From Rubripirellula obstinata (GTDB taxonomy: Bacteria; Planctomycetota; Planctomycetia; Pirellulales; Pirellulaceae), in contig NZ_LWSK01000013.1 of NCBI RefSeq assembly GCF_001642955.1, forward strand, positions 1 through 64,000: 64,000 bases of DNA, written 5' to 3'. Positions 17,229 through 26,863 of this stretch are shown here, one piece after another (the stretch's first letter is position 1; every line of letters begins with the position of its first letter). Made by a program: the position numbers and the translations under genes. The notes under the pieces are model-generated. The model searched no databases. It had not been told where the DNA came from and saw nothing but the letters and a program-made list of their open reading frames with translations.

Positions 17229-18452
17229 CTAGCTTGGCGATGCGTCACGTACCGTGACAAACCTCCGCGACACCCAGTTAGCAAAATAGAACCAAGGCAG
17301 CAAAAGCCCGATCCAAGCCCAAGTCAAAACATTAGCGGTCACGAAGTCGGCATAGAAAAGCAGCCCCAATGCTGCGATGAACTCCGCAAACGGCTTGATC
17401 ATCCCCGTCACCAAAACAATCGTTTCCGAACGTATCCGTGGATCCAAGATTGAGTAGGCCGCGGCCAAACCCGGATCATGAAGTGCCCGCCGCAACACGT
17501 TCAGACCGCTGCCGACGGTGAACACAAGCATCAACATCGGTAAAGAATCTGACGCCACTGCGGCGAGTCCCATCACCGCCAGGCAAACCGGATACATCCT
17601 TAGCGGCACGCCAATGCCGAACCGATCGAGCAGCTTACCGGAGGCTGCAAGCTGGATCAGCAAAATCAATCCATCGCTGATCGCGTAGAACGCTGCAAAG
17701 TAGCGAATCATCTTTTCTTCTGACAACAAGTAATCATTGACCACAACATTCCATTGATAGCCCACCAGCGTCAGTACAATCACTTTCAAGGCAACGAGTG
17801 CCGCCAACCGGTAACGATAGTGTTGCAAACGGTTGGACGTTTTCGGAGGAGCTTTTAAGACGCTCAGAGCTTCGTTCTTCGGCTGCGTCCAATCCGGCAA
17901 GAAACACGACAACAACATTGTCATGGCATCCAAGCCCGCAATGACCGCCAACCAAGTTGTCGCGGAAATAACAGAAGCTTCGTAAGACAGCAGAAACCCG
18001 GCTAAGATCCCGGCAATCGGTGCCCCCGCAAATACCAATACAAACGGTCGAGCAGTGGTCGAGTCGGCAAAAAAATCGTTCGCCATAGTCGTGGAGTAGA
18101 CCGTATTCAAACAGCCACGGACTTCCGCCAAAACAAAGATCGTCCCAACCACGACGAACGAATACGGCATCGTCACAATCTTCAACGACAGTATCAGTGT
18201 TACAACGCCCAGCGCAAACCAAGTCACCATCAAGCAAAGACGATGATTCGCATAGCGAACAGCAAATCGCGTCAGAAAGGAAATTGCAATCACCGCAATC
18301 GCCGACGCGCTCAAAGCAAGCGGCAAGGCTTCACTGCCGACCCGTGCCATCAACAGGCTGACGCCAAGAGCACGAGTCAGGACGTAAGCGGCAGTGCTTA
18401 GGAAGGAAAACCCAAACAGGGTCGCCGTCGGATTCGGTTTTCCAACCTTCAA
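17229..18452 (-). CDS. MFS/NPT-like multi-pass transporter
   Basis: 407 residues with about twelve hydrophobic helices. The segment QWNVVVNDYLLSEEKMIRYF, followed by FYAISDGLILLIQL, resembles the central region of the bacterial and plastid ATP/ADP translocase (NTT/Tlc) superfamily, so it may belong there rather than to a sugar or drug MFS group. The substrate cannot be inferred. The only available start at the expected position is TTG (18452), 34 bases after the PlsC stop, so the two are probably co-transcribed. Confidence 0.75.
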   Translation of the reverse strand: MKVGKPNPTATLFGFSFLSTAAYVLTRALGVSLLMARVGSEALPLALSASAIAVIAISFLTRFAVRYANHRLCLMVTWFALGVVTLILSLKIVTMPYSFVVVGTIFVLAEVRGCLNTVYSTTMANDFFADSTTARPFVLVFAGAPIAGILAGFLLSYEASVISATTWLAVIAGLDAMTMLLSCFLPDWTQPKNEALSVLKAPPKTSNRLQHYRYRLAALVALKVIVLTLVGYQWNVVVNDYLLSEEKMIRYFAAFYAISDGLILLIQLAASGKLLDRFGIGVPLRMYPVCLAVMGLAAVASDSLPMLMLVFTVGSGLNVLRRALHDPGLAAAYSILDPRIRSETIVLVTGMIKPFAEFIAALGLLFYADFVTANVLTWAWIGLLLPWFYFANWVSRRFVTVRDASPS

Positions 18453-18486
18453 AACATTCCCTCGCTCGCAAAGATGTCCAGTCGCA

Positions 18487-19095
18487 CTACTTCTCTTTCA
18501 ACCTCAACACAGCCGAGCGAGCCCTCGCTAAAAAATCATTCTTTGGCTCGCCAGCTTCTAAAAAGATAGGCGGTCCAATCGTGATGCATGACAACAGGGG
18601 AACCGGCAACACTTCGCCGCGCGGCAAGATACGATTGACGTTGTCAATATAGACGGGAACCAATTCAAGGTCGGGACGTTTCTTCGCCATATAGAACAGA
18701 CCACTTTTAAACTTCCCCATTTCATCCTCGTTCGCCGACCGTCCGCCCTCAGGAAACATGATTAGCGAATACACGTCGCCCATTTGTTGCAACATGATAT
18801 CGATCGGGCTCTTGTGAACCTTGATCTCCTTGCGATCGACCAACAACGCATTGAAACTTTTGGCCAAATGCGGTTTTAACCAGCCGCCGGTCCAGTAATC
18901 CTTCGCCGCGACCGGTCGAGTCACGCTGCGCAGCTCGCGCGGCAGCGACGACCACAACACCACCGCATCTAAGTGGCTAGTGTGATTGGCAAAATAGATA
19001 CGTTGGCACGTGTCAGGCTGGCAATCGACCCAGCGAACGGTAAATCCGCTGAAAAGTTTGGCCAACAACACGATCGCGTGGCTGGTGAGCGTCAT
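18487..19095 (-). CDS. 1-acyl-sn-glycerol-3-phosphate acyltransferase (PlsC family)
   Basis: 202 residues from ATG 19095; a GTG at 19116 would add seven. PlsC-type enzymes transfer an acyl chain to lysophosphatidic acid in phospholipid synthesis at the inner membrane. The HX4D motif is in ANHTSHLDAVV, the glycerophosphate-binding block in FPEGGRSANEDEMGKFKSGL and the VPVYIDN motif follows. One N-terminal hydrophobic helix is present. Length and motif order fit the family, although the exact acyl acceptor is not certain. Confidence 0.88.
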   Translation of the reverse strand: MTLTSHAIVLLAKLFSGFTVRWVDCQPDTCQRIYFANHTSHLDAVVLWSSLPRELRSVTRPVAAKDYWTGGWLKPHLAKSFNALLVDRKEIKVHKSPIDIMLQQMGDVYSLIMFPEGGRSANEDEMGKFKSGLFYMAKKRPDLELVPVYIDNVNRILPRGEVLPVPLLSCITIGPPIFLEAGEPKNDFLARARSAVLRLKEK

Positions 19096-19331
19096 GGAGC
19101 AGTTGGGCTGAATCACAAGAGCAGCACAAAACAGCGCCGCATCACCCGCCCAGTTTAGCCGCTAACCATTCAGAAACGCAGACCACTGAATAACGCCTCA
19201 CAAGGCAAACGAAACCAAGAACCGCATCAATCCCGCAAAAACCGTTCTTCCAGAGCGCCACTAGCAATTCTGTCGCCATTCGATACACTTTCCGGCGTCG
19301 CCAGGAGACACAACTCGTCTTCCACCGACAC

Positions 19332-19405
19332 GCCTCCGTAGCTCAACTGGATAGAGCATCGGTCTTCGGAACCGAGGGTTAGGGGTTCGAATCCCTTCGG
19401 GGGTA
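19332..19405 (+). tRNA. tRNA-Arg (anticodon TCG)
   Basis: 74 bases fold as a cloverleaf: acceptor GCCTCCG / CGGGGGT, D-stem GCTC/GAGC, anticodon stem TCGGT/ACCGA with loop CTTCGGA (anticodon 19366-19368), and T-arm AGGGG-TTCGAAT-CCCTT. The 3' CCA is not encoded. It is followed 370 bases later by the Wadjet operon. No second copy of the tRNA 3' end was found near 26.6 kb, so an integrase-type attachment site is not supported. Confidence 0.95.
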
Positions 19406-19771
19406 CTCTTTTCAATCTGCGGAATTGGCCCTCCCGGCCAGTTCGCGGGTTGGGAGTCCTTTTTTGGCCAAGCTGGCGGGTCAAGAGACTCCGTGATTCG
19501 GGCGTTTTTTTGATTCCTGTGATTTGCCCTGGGCCTCTTTTCCGGAATCGGCTGCTCCAAATCCGCATGGGTTGCATCCGTCTCAACGGTTTTTTTTCTG
19601 CGAACCATCGCGCTCTCGGTTCACAAAGTGGCTGCTAGTTGCCACGCCGTTTGCCTCCGACGCACCGAACCAGACGGGGCGTAGGCAGCTAGGTCTTTGT
19701 GAATTGAGAAGCGGTTTCACTCTGCACCGTGGAAGGACCGAACGTGTCACGGAAGAAGTTACAATCCCGGC
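19406..19771. other. gene-free spacer between tRNA-Arg and the jet operon
   Basis: Nothing convincing is encoded here. A G/T-rich stretch with repeated short TTTTTT runs (near 19458, 19502, 19591) follows the tRNA and may end its transcript. The promoter of the jet operon should lie here, but no clear one is visible. Confidence 0.5.
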
Positions 19772-21301
19772 ATGGAAATTGAGAGACTGGTCGCTTTTCT
19801 GGAATCTTCACCCACGGTTCGTTTGCTGCGTGCCGATCAGGCGGCGTTTGTGGTGTGCTTTTTACGCAAAACGCTGAAGCTGACGAGCGAGGATTCGGCG
19901 ATCTCGTTGTCTCATGAGGAACTTCAGCACCAACTGACGACTTTTCAAGAACAACTTCGAGACGATGGCTACGACGCGTTCTCGGGAACCCAGGATCGCT
20001 ATCTTCGGGAATGGTCCGATGCGGGTTGGCTGCGGCGGTTCTTGCCGGCTGAATCGTCGAGCCCGCATTATCAATTGACTCGTTACGCCGAAGACGCGAT
20101 CGGATTCCTTGAAAATGCAGTCTCGCGTGAACACCGAATGGTCGGTACGGAGAGTCGATTGCGGTTGGTCATCGATACGCTGACTGACCTGGTGCAGGGA
20201 GCGTCGGCGGATCGCGATTTGCGACTGCAAACATTGGTCGCACAACGTGACGACTTGAACCGCCAAATCGACGCAATCCGCGGCGGTGCGGAAATCGAAA
20301 CCTATCATCCGGCTCAGGTGCGCGAGCGGTTTCATACGGCGGTCGATCTGCTGAAGACGCTGCAAGGCGATTTCCGTGCCGTCGAAGATCGCTTTGAAGA
20401 GATCGCTCGCGACGTCACTCGCGGCGCGCTGAATGTTGACCGCGGTCGCGGCGACATTTTGGCCGGGGCACTCGACGCGGAGGACTTGGTCAAACAACAA
20501 GACGAAGGCGTTAGCTTTGATGCCTTCGTCGCGTTCCTGTTTTCGCCCCAAGCCCAAGCAAAACTTCGTGAGACGATCGGCGAAGTGACGCGATTGGAAG
20601 CCATTGCCGATCAACGCGGTGCGATTGAACATGTCCGGGCGATGGTGCCGTCGCTATTGGCCGAAGCCGAGAACGTGCTGCGTCAGACGGGACGGTTGTC
20701 ACAAACGCTCCGTCGGTTGTTGGACAGTCAATCGACCAGCCATCGCAAGCGTACCGCCGAATTGCTGCAAGGAATTCGGACGTTGGCGTCGAAGATGAAA
20801 CAATCAACTCAGCAAACCGGCGAACCCGTGCCCAGTGAAATGGGTTTGCGAGTCGACACAACGCTGGGCGTCAATTCACCACTGGCCCGACCCTTTTGGA
20901 CGCCGGCCCAAGTTTTCGACATCGCCGTCGAAACCAACGAGATCGATTGGGAAACCGCCAAACGGCAAGCTCGCAAGTTGTCCGGGCTCAAACGCTTGCA
21001 ATGGGATCGTATGCGAGCATTGGTTCATCAGATCACCGATCTGCAAACCAACATCACGTTGTCACAGTTGTTGGAACATCGCCCGCCCAAGGTTGGCGTG
21101 ATTGAATTGGTCGGATGGATGCAGATCGCTCACGAAGATGGTCACAAAATCGATGCCGAGGCGATTGAGCAAGTGACGGTGACGACGGACGATCCGTTAA
21201 CGGGCGAGTCGAGCACCGTTCGCGTACGCATCCCGTTGGTCACCTTTTCAAAAACCCAACAAACCGAAAACAAAACGGTTCGCAAAGGAAAACCGAGATG
21301 A
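19772..21301 (+). CDS. jetA: Wadjet anti-plasmid protein JetA (DUF3375, kleisin subunit)
   Basis: 509 residues. The N-terminus (IERLVAFLESSPTVRLLRAD, then FVVCFLRKTLK) and the whole length match DUF3375, the JetA/MksF-like kleisin of type I Wadjet systems. Kleisins bridge the SMC motor JetC and the KITE protein JetB. Long helical stretches lie in the middle (residues about 120-340). The stop overlaps the JetB start by 4 bases (ATGA). Wadjet is known to recognise and cleave closed circular plasmid DNA. The start at 19772 has a weak GAAG upstream. Confidence 0.92.
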   Translation: MEIERLVAFLESSPTVRLLRADQAAFVVCFLRKTLKLTSEDSAISLSHEELQHQLTTFQEQLRDDGYDAFSGTQDRYLREWSDAGWLRRFLPAESSSPHYQLTRYAEDAIGFLENAVSREHRMVGTESRLRLVIDTLTDLVQGASADRDLRLQTLVAQRDDLNRQIDAIRGGAEIETYHPAQVRERFHTAVDLLKTLQGDFRAVEDRFEEIARDVTRGALNVDRGRGDILAGALDAEDLVKQQDEGVSFDAFVAFLFSPQAQAKLRETIGEVTRLEAIADQRGAIEHVRAMVPSLLAEAENVLRQTGRLSQTLRRLLDSQSTSHRKRTAELLQGIRTLASKMKQSTQQTGEPVPSEMGLRVDTTLGVNSPLARPFWTPAQVFDIAVETNEIDWETAKRQARKLSGLKRLQWDRMRALVHQITDLQTNITLSQLLEHRPPKVGVIELVGWMQIAHEDGHKIDAEAIEQVTVTTDDPLTGESSTVRVRIPLVTFSKTQQTENKTVRKGKPR

Positions 21302-21966
21302 ATGAATCGCCTTCGGATCCGAACTCATTCACCAGCGACGCTTTGCCCGACACGCTGCCGCCTCCGGTGCCGTGGGCACCCGCGGCGGTTCGGTTGCTGC
21401 AAGGCATTGTCTACCACGACGACGCCGGCGACACGTGGGAACGAATTCTATCGGGCGTCACGCCGCTGACGGATTACTTCGCGCGCATCGGGTTGCAATT
21501 GATCGTCAATGAAGAAGACGGGATGGCCTATTTGCGTCAGATTGATCCAGAGACATTGCCGCCTGAATATCCACCCATCCCCAAATTGTTTCGTAGCATG
21601 CGATTGACGTTTGAAGCGTCACTTTTGTGTGTCTTGCTGCGCGAAGAATTGCGACGGTTTGAGGAAGAGATTCATCGCGACGGTCGTTGTGTGGTAACGC
21701 AGTCGGCGCTATTGGAAGTTTGGCAATCGCTCGTTCCTGAGGACACTGACGACGTGCGTGCGAATCGAAATTTAGGCGGGCAGCTTCGCAAGTTGGAAGA
21801 ACTGAAATTCGTTCGGCAATTCGACAAGGAGCCACCAAGCTGGGAGGTGCGGCGAATTTTGAAGGCGAGGTTGCCGCTTCAAGAATTGGAACGATTGAGA
21901 AGTGATTTGGAGGCGGAATTGAAACGACGCGGGGAGAAAGCAGGTGACGCAGAGGATGCCTTGTGA
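21298..21966 (+). CDS. jetB: Wadjet protein JetB (DUF4194, KITE subunit)
   Basis: 222 residues. DUF4194 features are visible: an N-terminal helical part, the winged-helix-like LIVNEEDGMAYLRQI, then LPPEYPPIPKLF, LLCVLLREELRRFEE and a C-terminal LGGQLRKLEELKFVRQF, then WEVRRILKARLPLQELER. It is the small accessory subunit of the JetABC condensin-like complex. Overlap with jetA and a 68-base gap to jetC keep it in one operon. Confidence 0.9.
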   Translation: MNESPSDPNSFTSDALPDTLPPPVPWAPAAVRLLQGIVYHDDAGDTWERILSGVTPLTDYFARIGLQLIVNEEDGMAYLRQIDPETLPPEYPPIPKLFRSMRLTFEASLLCVLLREELRRFEEEIHRDGRCVVTQSALLEVWQSLVPEDTDDVRANRNLGGQLRKLEELKFVRQFDKEPPSWEVRRILKARLPLQELERLRSDLEAELKRRGEKAGDAEDAL

Positions 21967-22034
21967 AAGTTCTATCTCCCGCGTTCCCCTCTGCGTCTCT
22001 CGCGACTCCGCGTCAATTTATTAGTGAATGATCG

Positions 22035-25000
22035 ATGACCAAATTGCCCAAACAAAATCGACCGCTCGAATTGTTCGCCGACGATGACCTTGTCTTGAAG
22101 CAAACAACGCCAGGTTTTCGTCTCGCAACGTTCGAAGTTTTCAACTGGGGAACCTTCGATGGCCAGGTTCATTCGATTTCGCCGCAGGGCACCTCTTGTT
22201 TGTTGGTCGGGGAAAACGGGGCCGGCAAGTCGACATTGGTCGATGCGATGCTGACATTATTGGTTCGTCCAGGCGTGCGAAATTACAACGTCGCGGCCGG
22301 AGCGGGGAAGAAAGAACGCGACGAGCGAACCTACATTCGCGGCGCTTACGACCGGACCGCCGGCAGCGACGAAAAGCCCAAGATCCAGTACCTGCGCGAA
22401 GGCAATGGGTTTTACACCGCGCTGTTGGCAACCTTCGCCAGCGGTCGATCCGATCGGACGTTCACGATTTGCCAAGTCATGTATTTGACGTCCAGCGGCG
22501 ACAAGAAAATCTACTACGCCTTCGATAAGAAGCCTCGCAGTATTGCTGGCGACCTGGGCGACTTGACGTCCGGCGGTGACATCAAAAGCACGCTCACCGA
22601 TCGCGGCTTTGACGTCACCGAGAGTTTCAAAACGTATCACGGATGGATCAAGCGATTGGTCAAGTTCCGGTCCAAGGCTATGGACATTTTCAACCAGACC
22701 GTCGCGGTCAAGGACGTTCAACGGCTCGATCAATTCATCCGCGATCACATGCTGGAGAAAAAATCGTGGAATGATAAGGTCAGCAAACTGCTCGAGCATT
22801 TCGCTCAACTGAGCGAAGCCCACCGGGCGCTCGTGCAAGTGCGTCAGCAATCTGAATTGTTGGTTCCCATCTTGAAGGCGGGTGAGCGGTTTCGCAAAAC
22901 CAACGTCAAACTGCAATCCGCCCGCGACGAATTGGCTGCGGCAGGACTCTTCTTTGACGTCGCGACCGGCGACTTGCTGCGGCCGATGTGTCAGCAATGG
23001 AAGTTGCGGATCGAGCATTTGAATGAACAAATCACGCTGCTGGATCGATCGTTGAAATCCAAACGTGGCGAAGCGGCATCGGTGGAGCACGAGATCGGGC
23101 ACAGCGGCGGCGCGAGACTGCAACAGCTTCCGTTTTTGATCGAACAACAAGAACAGCATGCGGCGTCCAAGAAAGAGAAACGGCTCGCCTTTGAGGCGAA
23201 GATCCAGCAAGTTGGCATCCGTCAAACGATCAACAGCCCCGAGCAGCTTGAAAAGGTTCACTGCCAGATCGCGGAGCAACAACAACGCATCGCGGCAGAA
23301 AAAACAGCGGCCGTCAGTCAGCTTGAAACACTGAACTATGAAATCGGGACCTTGCGTCAAGAACTCGCCGCTGACGAAAACGAACTCGAATCGCTTCGTC
23401 AACGCAAAGGAAATCTGCCCGATGCGTTCATCGAAATTCGCGGTGATTTGTGTACCGCATTCAAACTGTCGCCCAGCGACCTGCCGTTCGCGGCCGAGTT
23501 GATTTCGGTCGATCCGGATCACGGACGTTGGGAAGCCTCGATTGAACAGGTGCTTCATTCGTTTGCACGCACGTTGTTGGTCCCTGACGATCTGTATGCA
23601 AAGGTTTCCGGCTACGTCGATTCCCAACGTTTGACCGATTCGCGTGGTCGTGGTTTGCGACTGACCTACGATCGAGTCGGCGCTCGCACGTCCGCGACGT
23701 CGCAACGATGGACCGAATTGAGTTTGCCGGACATGTTGCTTTACCGTGACGACCATCCGCTGGTTCCGTACGTTCGCGGCGAGATTCTGTCGCGGTTTGA
23801 CCACTTGGCGTGTGATTCAATCGCCGACTTTCAAATGGCCGGTCGCCGCGCGATGACCATTCACCGACACGTCAAACAGAACCAACGTCAGCATGCCAAG
23901 GACGACCGTGCCAGCCTGGGCGACCGCAAACACTTTGTTCTGGGTTGGGACAATCGTGCCAAACGCGAAGCGTTGGAACATTCGATTCGCGAACAAAAAA
24001 TAGCGATTCAAAAGAAGACGACGTCGGCCGAATCATTACGCCGCAGCAACGACCAAGCGACGCGGCTCATCAGTCTTTTGGATGAACTTTCCGTGGTGAC
24101 GCAGTTCGATGCGATCGATGATCACCGGCATGATTTCGAAGCGTCGCAGTTGAGACTCGAAAAGCAGAAGTTGGAAGCGTCCAACGATCAAGTTCGACAG
24201 CTCAAGGCAAAGCTGGCCGCGCTCAATGCCGAGGTCGAGGGTCTGGAGTCCGACCGTGATCTGTTGGTGGGCGAACGGTCGAACTTGCAAACCCGAATCG
24301 GTGATGGCGAAACGGTTCTGAAACGTGTCGACGCCAAAGTGCAGCAAGCTCGGGCGGAGGATCGTTTCGCAGCGGCCGAGAAATTCTTTGACGGGATCAC
24401 CACCCAGATCGGTGAACGAAAGCTGACGCTGGACAATCTCGGGATCCTGCCGCGGGATGTTTCGGATGAATTGGCGGCGAAAGTCAATGAACTGGAAGAG
24501 CGCATCGATCCGCTTCGGGATAACTTGACCAAAGCCATGAGTCGGTTGTTGAATCGGTTTCCGGTTTTTGAATCGGAACTGGATCCGACGCCTCAGGCTT
24601 TGCCCAGTTTCGAACAACTTGCCGAGCGAATCAACAAAGACGATTTACCGCGTCATGAACGCCGCTTCAAACAACGACTCAAAGAAAAGGTGTTGCAAGA
24701 AATCGGTTTGCTTCACGGTTCGCTCGAAGACGAACGCGAGGAAATTCGCAGCAAGGTCGAAACGCTCAACGAAGCCCTGCGTCAACTCGATTGGAATCCC
24801 GGCACGTTCATGCGGTTGGAACCGAGCGACACGTCGGACGCGGAAATTCGTGACTTCCGGCGTGAGCTTGCCGGTTGCCTGGAAGGCACCCTGGGCGGCA
24901 CCGACGAGGCGAACGAAGTGACGTTCAAGAAGATTGAAAAGCTGGTCGATCGGCTTCGCGATGACGCGAACCTTCGTTGGCGAGAAAAGGTGATCGATGT

Positions 25001-25430
25001 CCGCAATTGGTTCAAATTTGCGGCCCGCGAATACGACGCGGCATCCGGTGAGGCGGGCAGCTATTACGACGGCGGCACGGGTCAATCCGGTGGCGAGAAA
25101 GGCAAGTTGGCGTTCTTGGTTTTGGTGGCGGCGATCGCGTATCAATACGATTTGCAACCAGACGATCCGGCCAGCGAGCGGTTTCAATTCGTCATGGTGG
25201 ATGAAATGTTTTCGCGCAGCGATGACACGCGGGCCAAGTACGCGCTGAATCTGTTTGAACAATTTGGATTGCAACTAGCGATCGTCGCACCGCTGGATGC
25301 GAAGGCGCGAATCACCGAAAGCTATGTCGGCACCTACGGTCACATCATCAAAGACCCGGACACGCACCGCAGCCAGTTGATCAGTTTGACAACCGAGCAG
25401 TACCGAGCCGCCGCGGGCGATGAATCATGA
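22035..25430 (+). CDS. jetC: Wadjet SMC-like ATPase JetC
   Basis: 1131 residues, an SMC/MukB-type ATPase and DNA-loop-extruding motor. Walker A is GENGAGKST (residues 59-67). Long coiled-coil arms follow on both sides of a central hinge-like region (about 480-640). The C-terminal head carries the ABC signature GQSGGEKGKL (about 1016) and Walker B FVMVDEMFSRSDD (about 1053). Nothing essential is missing. The ATG is 68 bases after jetB, and the stop overlaps jetD by 4 bases. Confidence 0.93.
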   Translation: MTKLPKQNRPLELFADDDLVLKQTTPGFRLATFEVFNWGTFDGQVHSISPQGTSCLLVGENGAGKSTLVDAMLTLLVRPGVRNYNVAAGAGKKERDERTYIRGAYDRTAGSDEKPKIQYLREGNGFYTALLATFASGRSDRTFTICQVMYLTSSGDKKIYYAFDKKPRSIAGDLGDLTSGGDIKSTLTDRGFDVTESFKTYHGWIKRLVKFRSKAMDIFNQTVAVKDVQRLDQFIRDHMLEKKSWNDKVSKLLEHFAQLSEAHRALVQVRQQSELLVPILKAGERFRKTNVKLQSARDELAAAGLFFDVATGDLLRPMCQQWKLRIEHLNEQITLLDRSLKSKRGEAASVEHEIGHSGGARLQQLPFLIEQQEQHAASKKEKRLAFEAKIQQVGIRQTINSPEQLEKVHCQIAEQQQRIAAEKTAAVSQLETLNYEIGTLRQELAADENELESLRQRKGNLPDAFIEIRGDLCTAFKLSPSDLPFAAELISVDPDHGRWEASIEQVLHSFARTLLVPDDLYAKVSGYVDSQRLTDSRGRGLRLTYDRVGARTSATSQRWTELSLPDMLLYRDDHPLVPYVRGEILSRFDHLACDSIADFQMAGRRAMTIHRHVKQNQRQHAKDDRASLGDRKHFVLGWDNRAKREALEHSIREQKIAIQKKTTSAESLRRSNDQATRLISLLDELSVVTQFDAIDDHRHDFEASQLRLEKQKLEASNDQVRQLKAKLAALNAEVEGLESDRDLLVGERSNLQTRIGDGETVLKRVDAKVQQARAEDRFAAAEKFFDGITTQIGERKLTLDNLGILPRDVSDELAAKVNELEERIDPLRDNLTKAMSRLLNRFPVFESELDPTPQALPSFEQLAERINKDDLPRHERRFKQRLKEKVLQEIGLLHGSLEDEREEIRSKVETLNEALRQLDWNPGTFMRLEPSDTSDAEIRDFRRELAGCLEGTLGGTDEANEVTFKKIEKLVDRLRDDANLRWREKVIDVRNWFKFAAREYDAASGEAGSYYDGGTGQSGGEKGKLAFLVLVAAIAYQYDLQPDDPASERFQFVMVDEMFSRSDDTRAKYALNLFEQFGLQLAIVAPLDAKARITESYVGTYGHIIKDPDTHRSQLISLTTEQYRAAAGDES

Positions 25431-26584
25431 TCGACCCGCAATCGATCCGCGACAAAGCGAAACGTTTGTTTGGCAAGGCGATCAAGGCGTGGTTGGCGGG
25501 CGAGATGGAAGTTTTTTTCCCCCACCGAATTCCCGCCAACCTGACACCGTCGAAGGATCAATCCAAAGCGATCGCGGAAGTCGAGTCGCTGCGTGATCAC
25601 AGCCAACAAGCAACCGGCGCTGGATACCGCATCGAATGGGAATCGCGTCGCAGTCGAACGCACGGGAGGAATGATTTTCCCCACGCGATCTTTGTCGACA
25701 CGATGGAGGATCTGGCTTGTTTGAGCAACCGCATGGACGACTGGAACAGGCTTCAATCGTCGGTTGATCTTCTGCGAAGCCGCCAGCCGAATCTTGAAAG
25801 CTGGCTGCGAAAGGGAACGAATTGGAAGCTGCTGCTGGAGTTGTCGGATGGGCTTTCGGATTTGCTGTGCATCTTGGACTACATGGTTGAACATCCGCGA
25901 CCAGACTGTTTTGCCCGCGAACTTCCGGTCGCCGTATCGACCAAACTGATCGAACAGCATCGTCGTCGACTTGCGAGCTGGTTGGATCTTCTGCTGCCAC
26001 CCCAAGCGATTGATTTTCGGTTTGGGTATGACCAATTCGAGCCACGGTATGGGCTTCGCTACGCGCGGCCGCATTATCTGTTGCGAGTTCTTGATCAGGA
26101 TTTGCAACACGAGCTCGGTCTTCCGTTTGACGAGCTTTCGTTACCTGCGGAATCGATCGCCAAGCTACCGGCGAGAGATCAACGAGTCATCATTGTCGAA
26201 AATAAGGTGAGCCTGCTGTCGCTGCCACCGATGCGTCGAACGCTCGCTCTGGGCGGCCTCGGCAATGGCGTGACCCAGCTTTCCGGTATCTCGTGGCTGC
26301 GACAGTGCGATGTGATTTACTGGGGCGATCTCGATGCCGATGGCTTTCGAATCCTCGATCGACTACGAGCTGTTCTTCCCCATGTTGAAAGTCGATTGAT
26401 GGAGCAAGCGGTCGTGGACGAATTTCGTCATCTGGCAACAGACGGCAACGGCGACCAGCCACACGAAACTGAAAATCTCTGTGAAAGCGAACGTCAGTGC
26501 TATCACTTCTTGTGCCAAAGAAACCTGCGAATCGAGCAAGAACACTTGCCGAATGTGTTGATCCACAATGCTTTGTCACAATGA
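25427..26584 (+). CDS. jetD: Wadjet nuclease JetD (DUF3322-DUF2220, Toprim)
   Basis: 385 residues. The N-terminal half is DUF3322-like (DNA-binding and arm region) and the C-terminal half is DUF2220, a Toprim-type fold. The catalytic Glu is in RVIIVENKVS (about 257) and the DxD in YWGDLDADGFRIL (about 300-306), so the metal-binding residues are intact. JetD makes the plasmid cut in type I Wadjet. It is the last gene; 279 bases of apparently non-coding DNA follow. Confidence 0.93.
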   Translation: MIDPQSIRDKAKRLFGKAIKAWLAGEMEVFFPHRIPANLTPSKDQSKAIAEVESLRDHSQQATGAGYRIEWESRRSRTHGRNDFPHAIFVDTMEDLACLSNRMDDWNRLQSSVDLLRSRQPNLESWLRKGTNWKLLLELSDGLSDLLCILDYMVEHPRPDCFARELPVAVSTKLIEQHRRRLASWLDLLLPPQAIDFRFGYDQFEPRYGLRYARPHYLLRVLDQDLQHELGLPFDELSLPAESIAKLPARDQRVIIVENKVSLLSLPPMRRTLALGGLGNGVTQLSGISWLRQCDVIYWGDLDADGFRILDRLRAVLPHVESRLMEQAVVDEFRHLATDGNGDQPHETENLCESERQCYHFLCQRNLRIEQEHLPNVLIHNALSQ

Positions 26585-26863
26585 GATTTTCAAGACTCAC
26601 CGTGGGCGACCATTTCACGCCACTGCCTTGACATTTCGCGTTGACGTTTCCAATCAAGTGTTTTGGCGATGGATCGGCTGGCAAAGCGAGCGGAACACCT
26701 GTCCGCTTCGGGAAAACTCTGCCGGCTTGATAACGCGGCGATGTTGCAAGGGGCGTGCCAATCGCCCATGTCTGATGGATCGAAATGTCAGCGGTTTGCG
26801 CCGCACGCGACGTCGAGACCGCCCGTTGGCATTGATGAAAGGTGCAATCGCTGCTTCAAGAAT

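Noticed and set aside
22257-23804. 515-codon minus-strand frame opposite jetC
   Set aside because: jetC has intact SMC motifs on the plus strand; the antisense frame has no domain.
19332-26700. Genomic island with tRNA attachment sites around the jet operon
   Set aside because: No repeat of the tRNA 3' end and no integrase gene was found on the right side.
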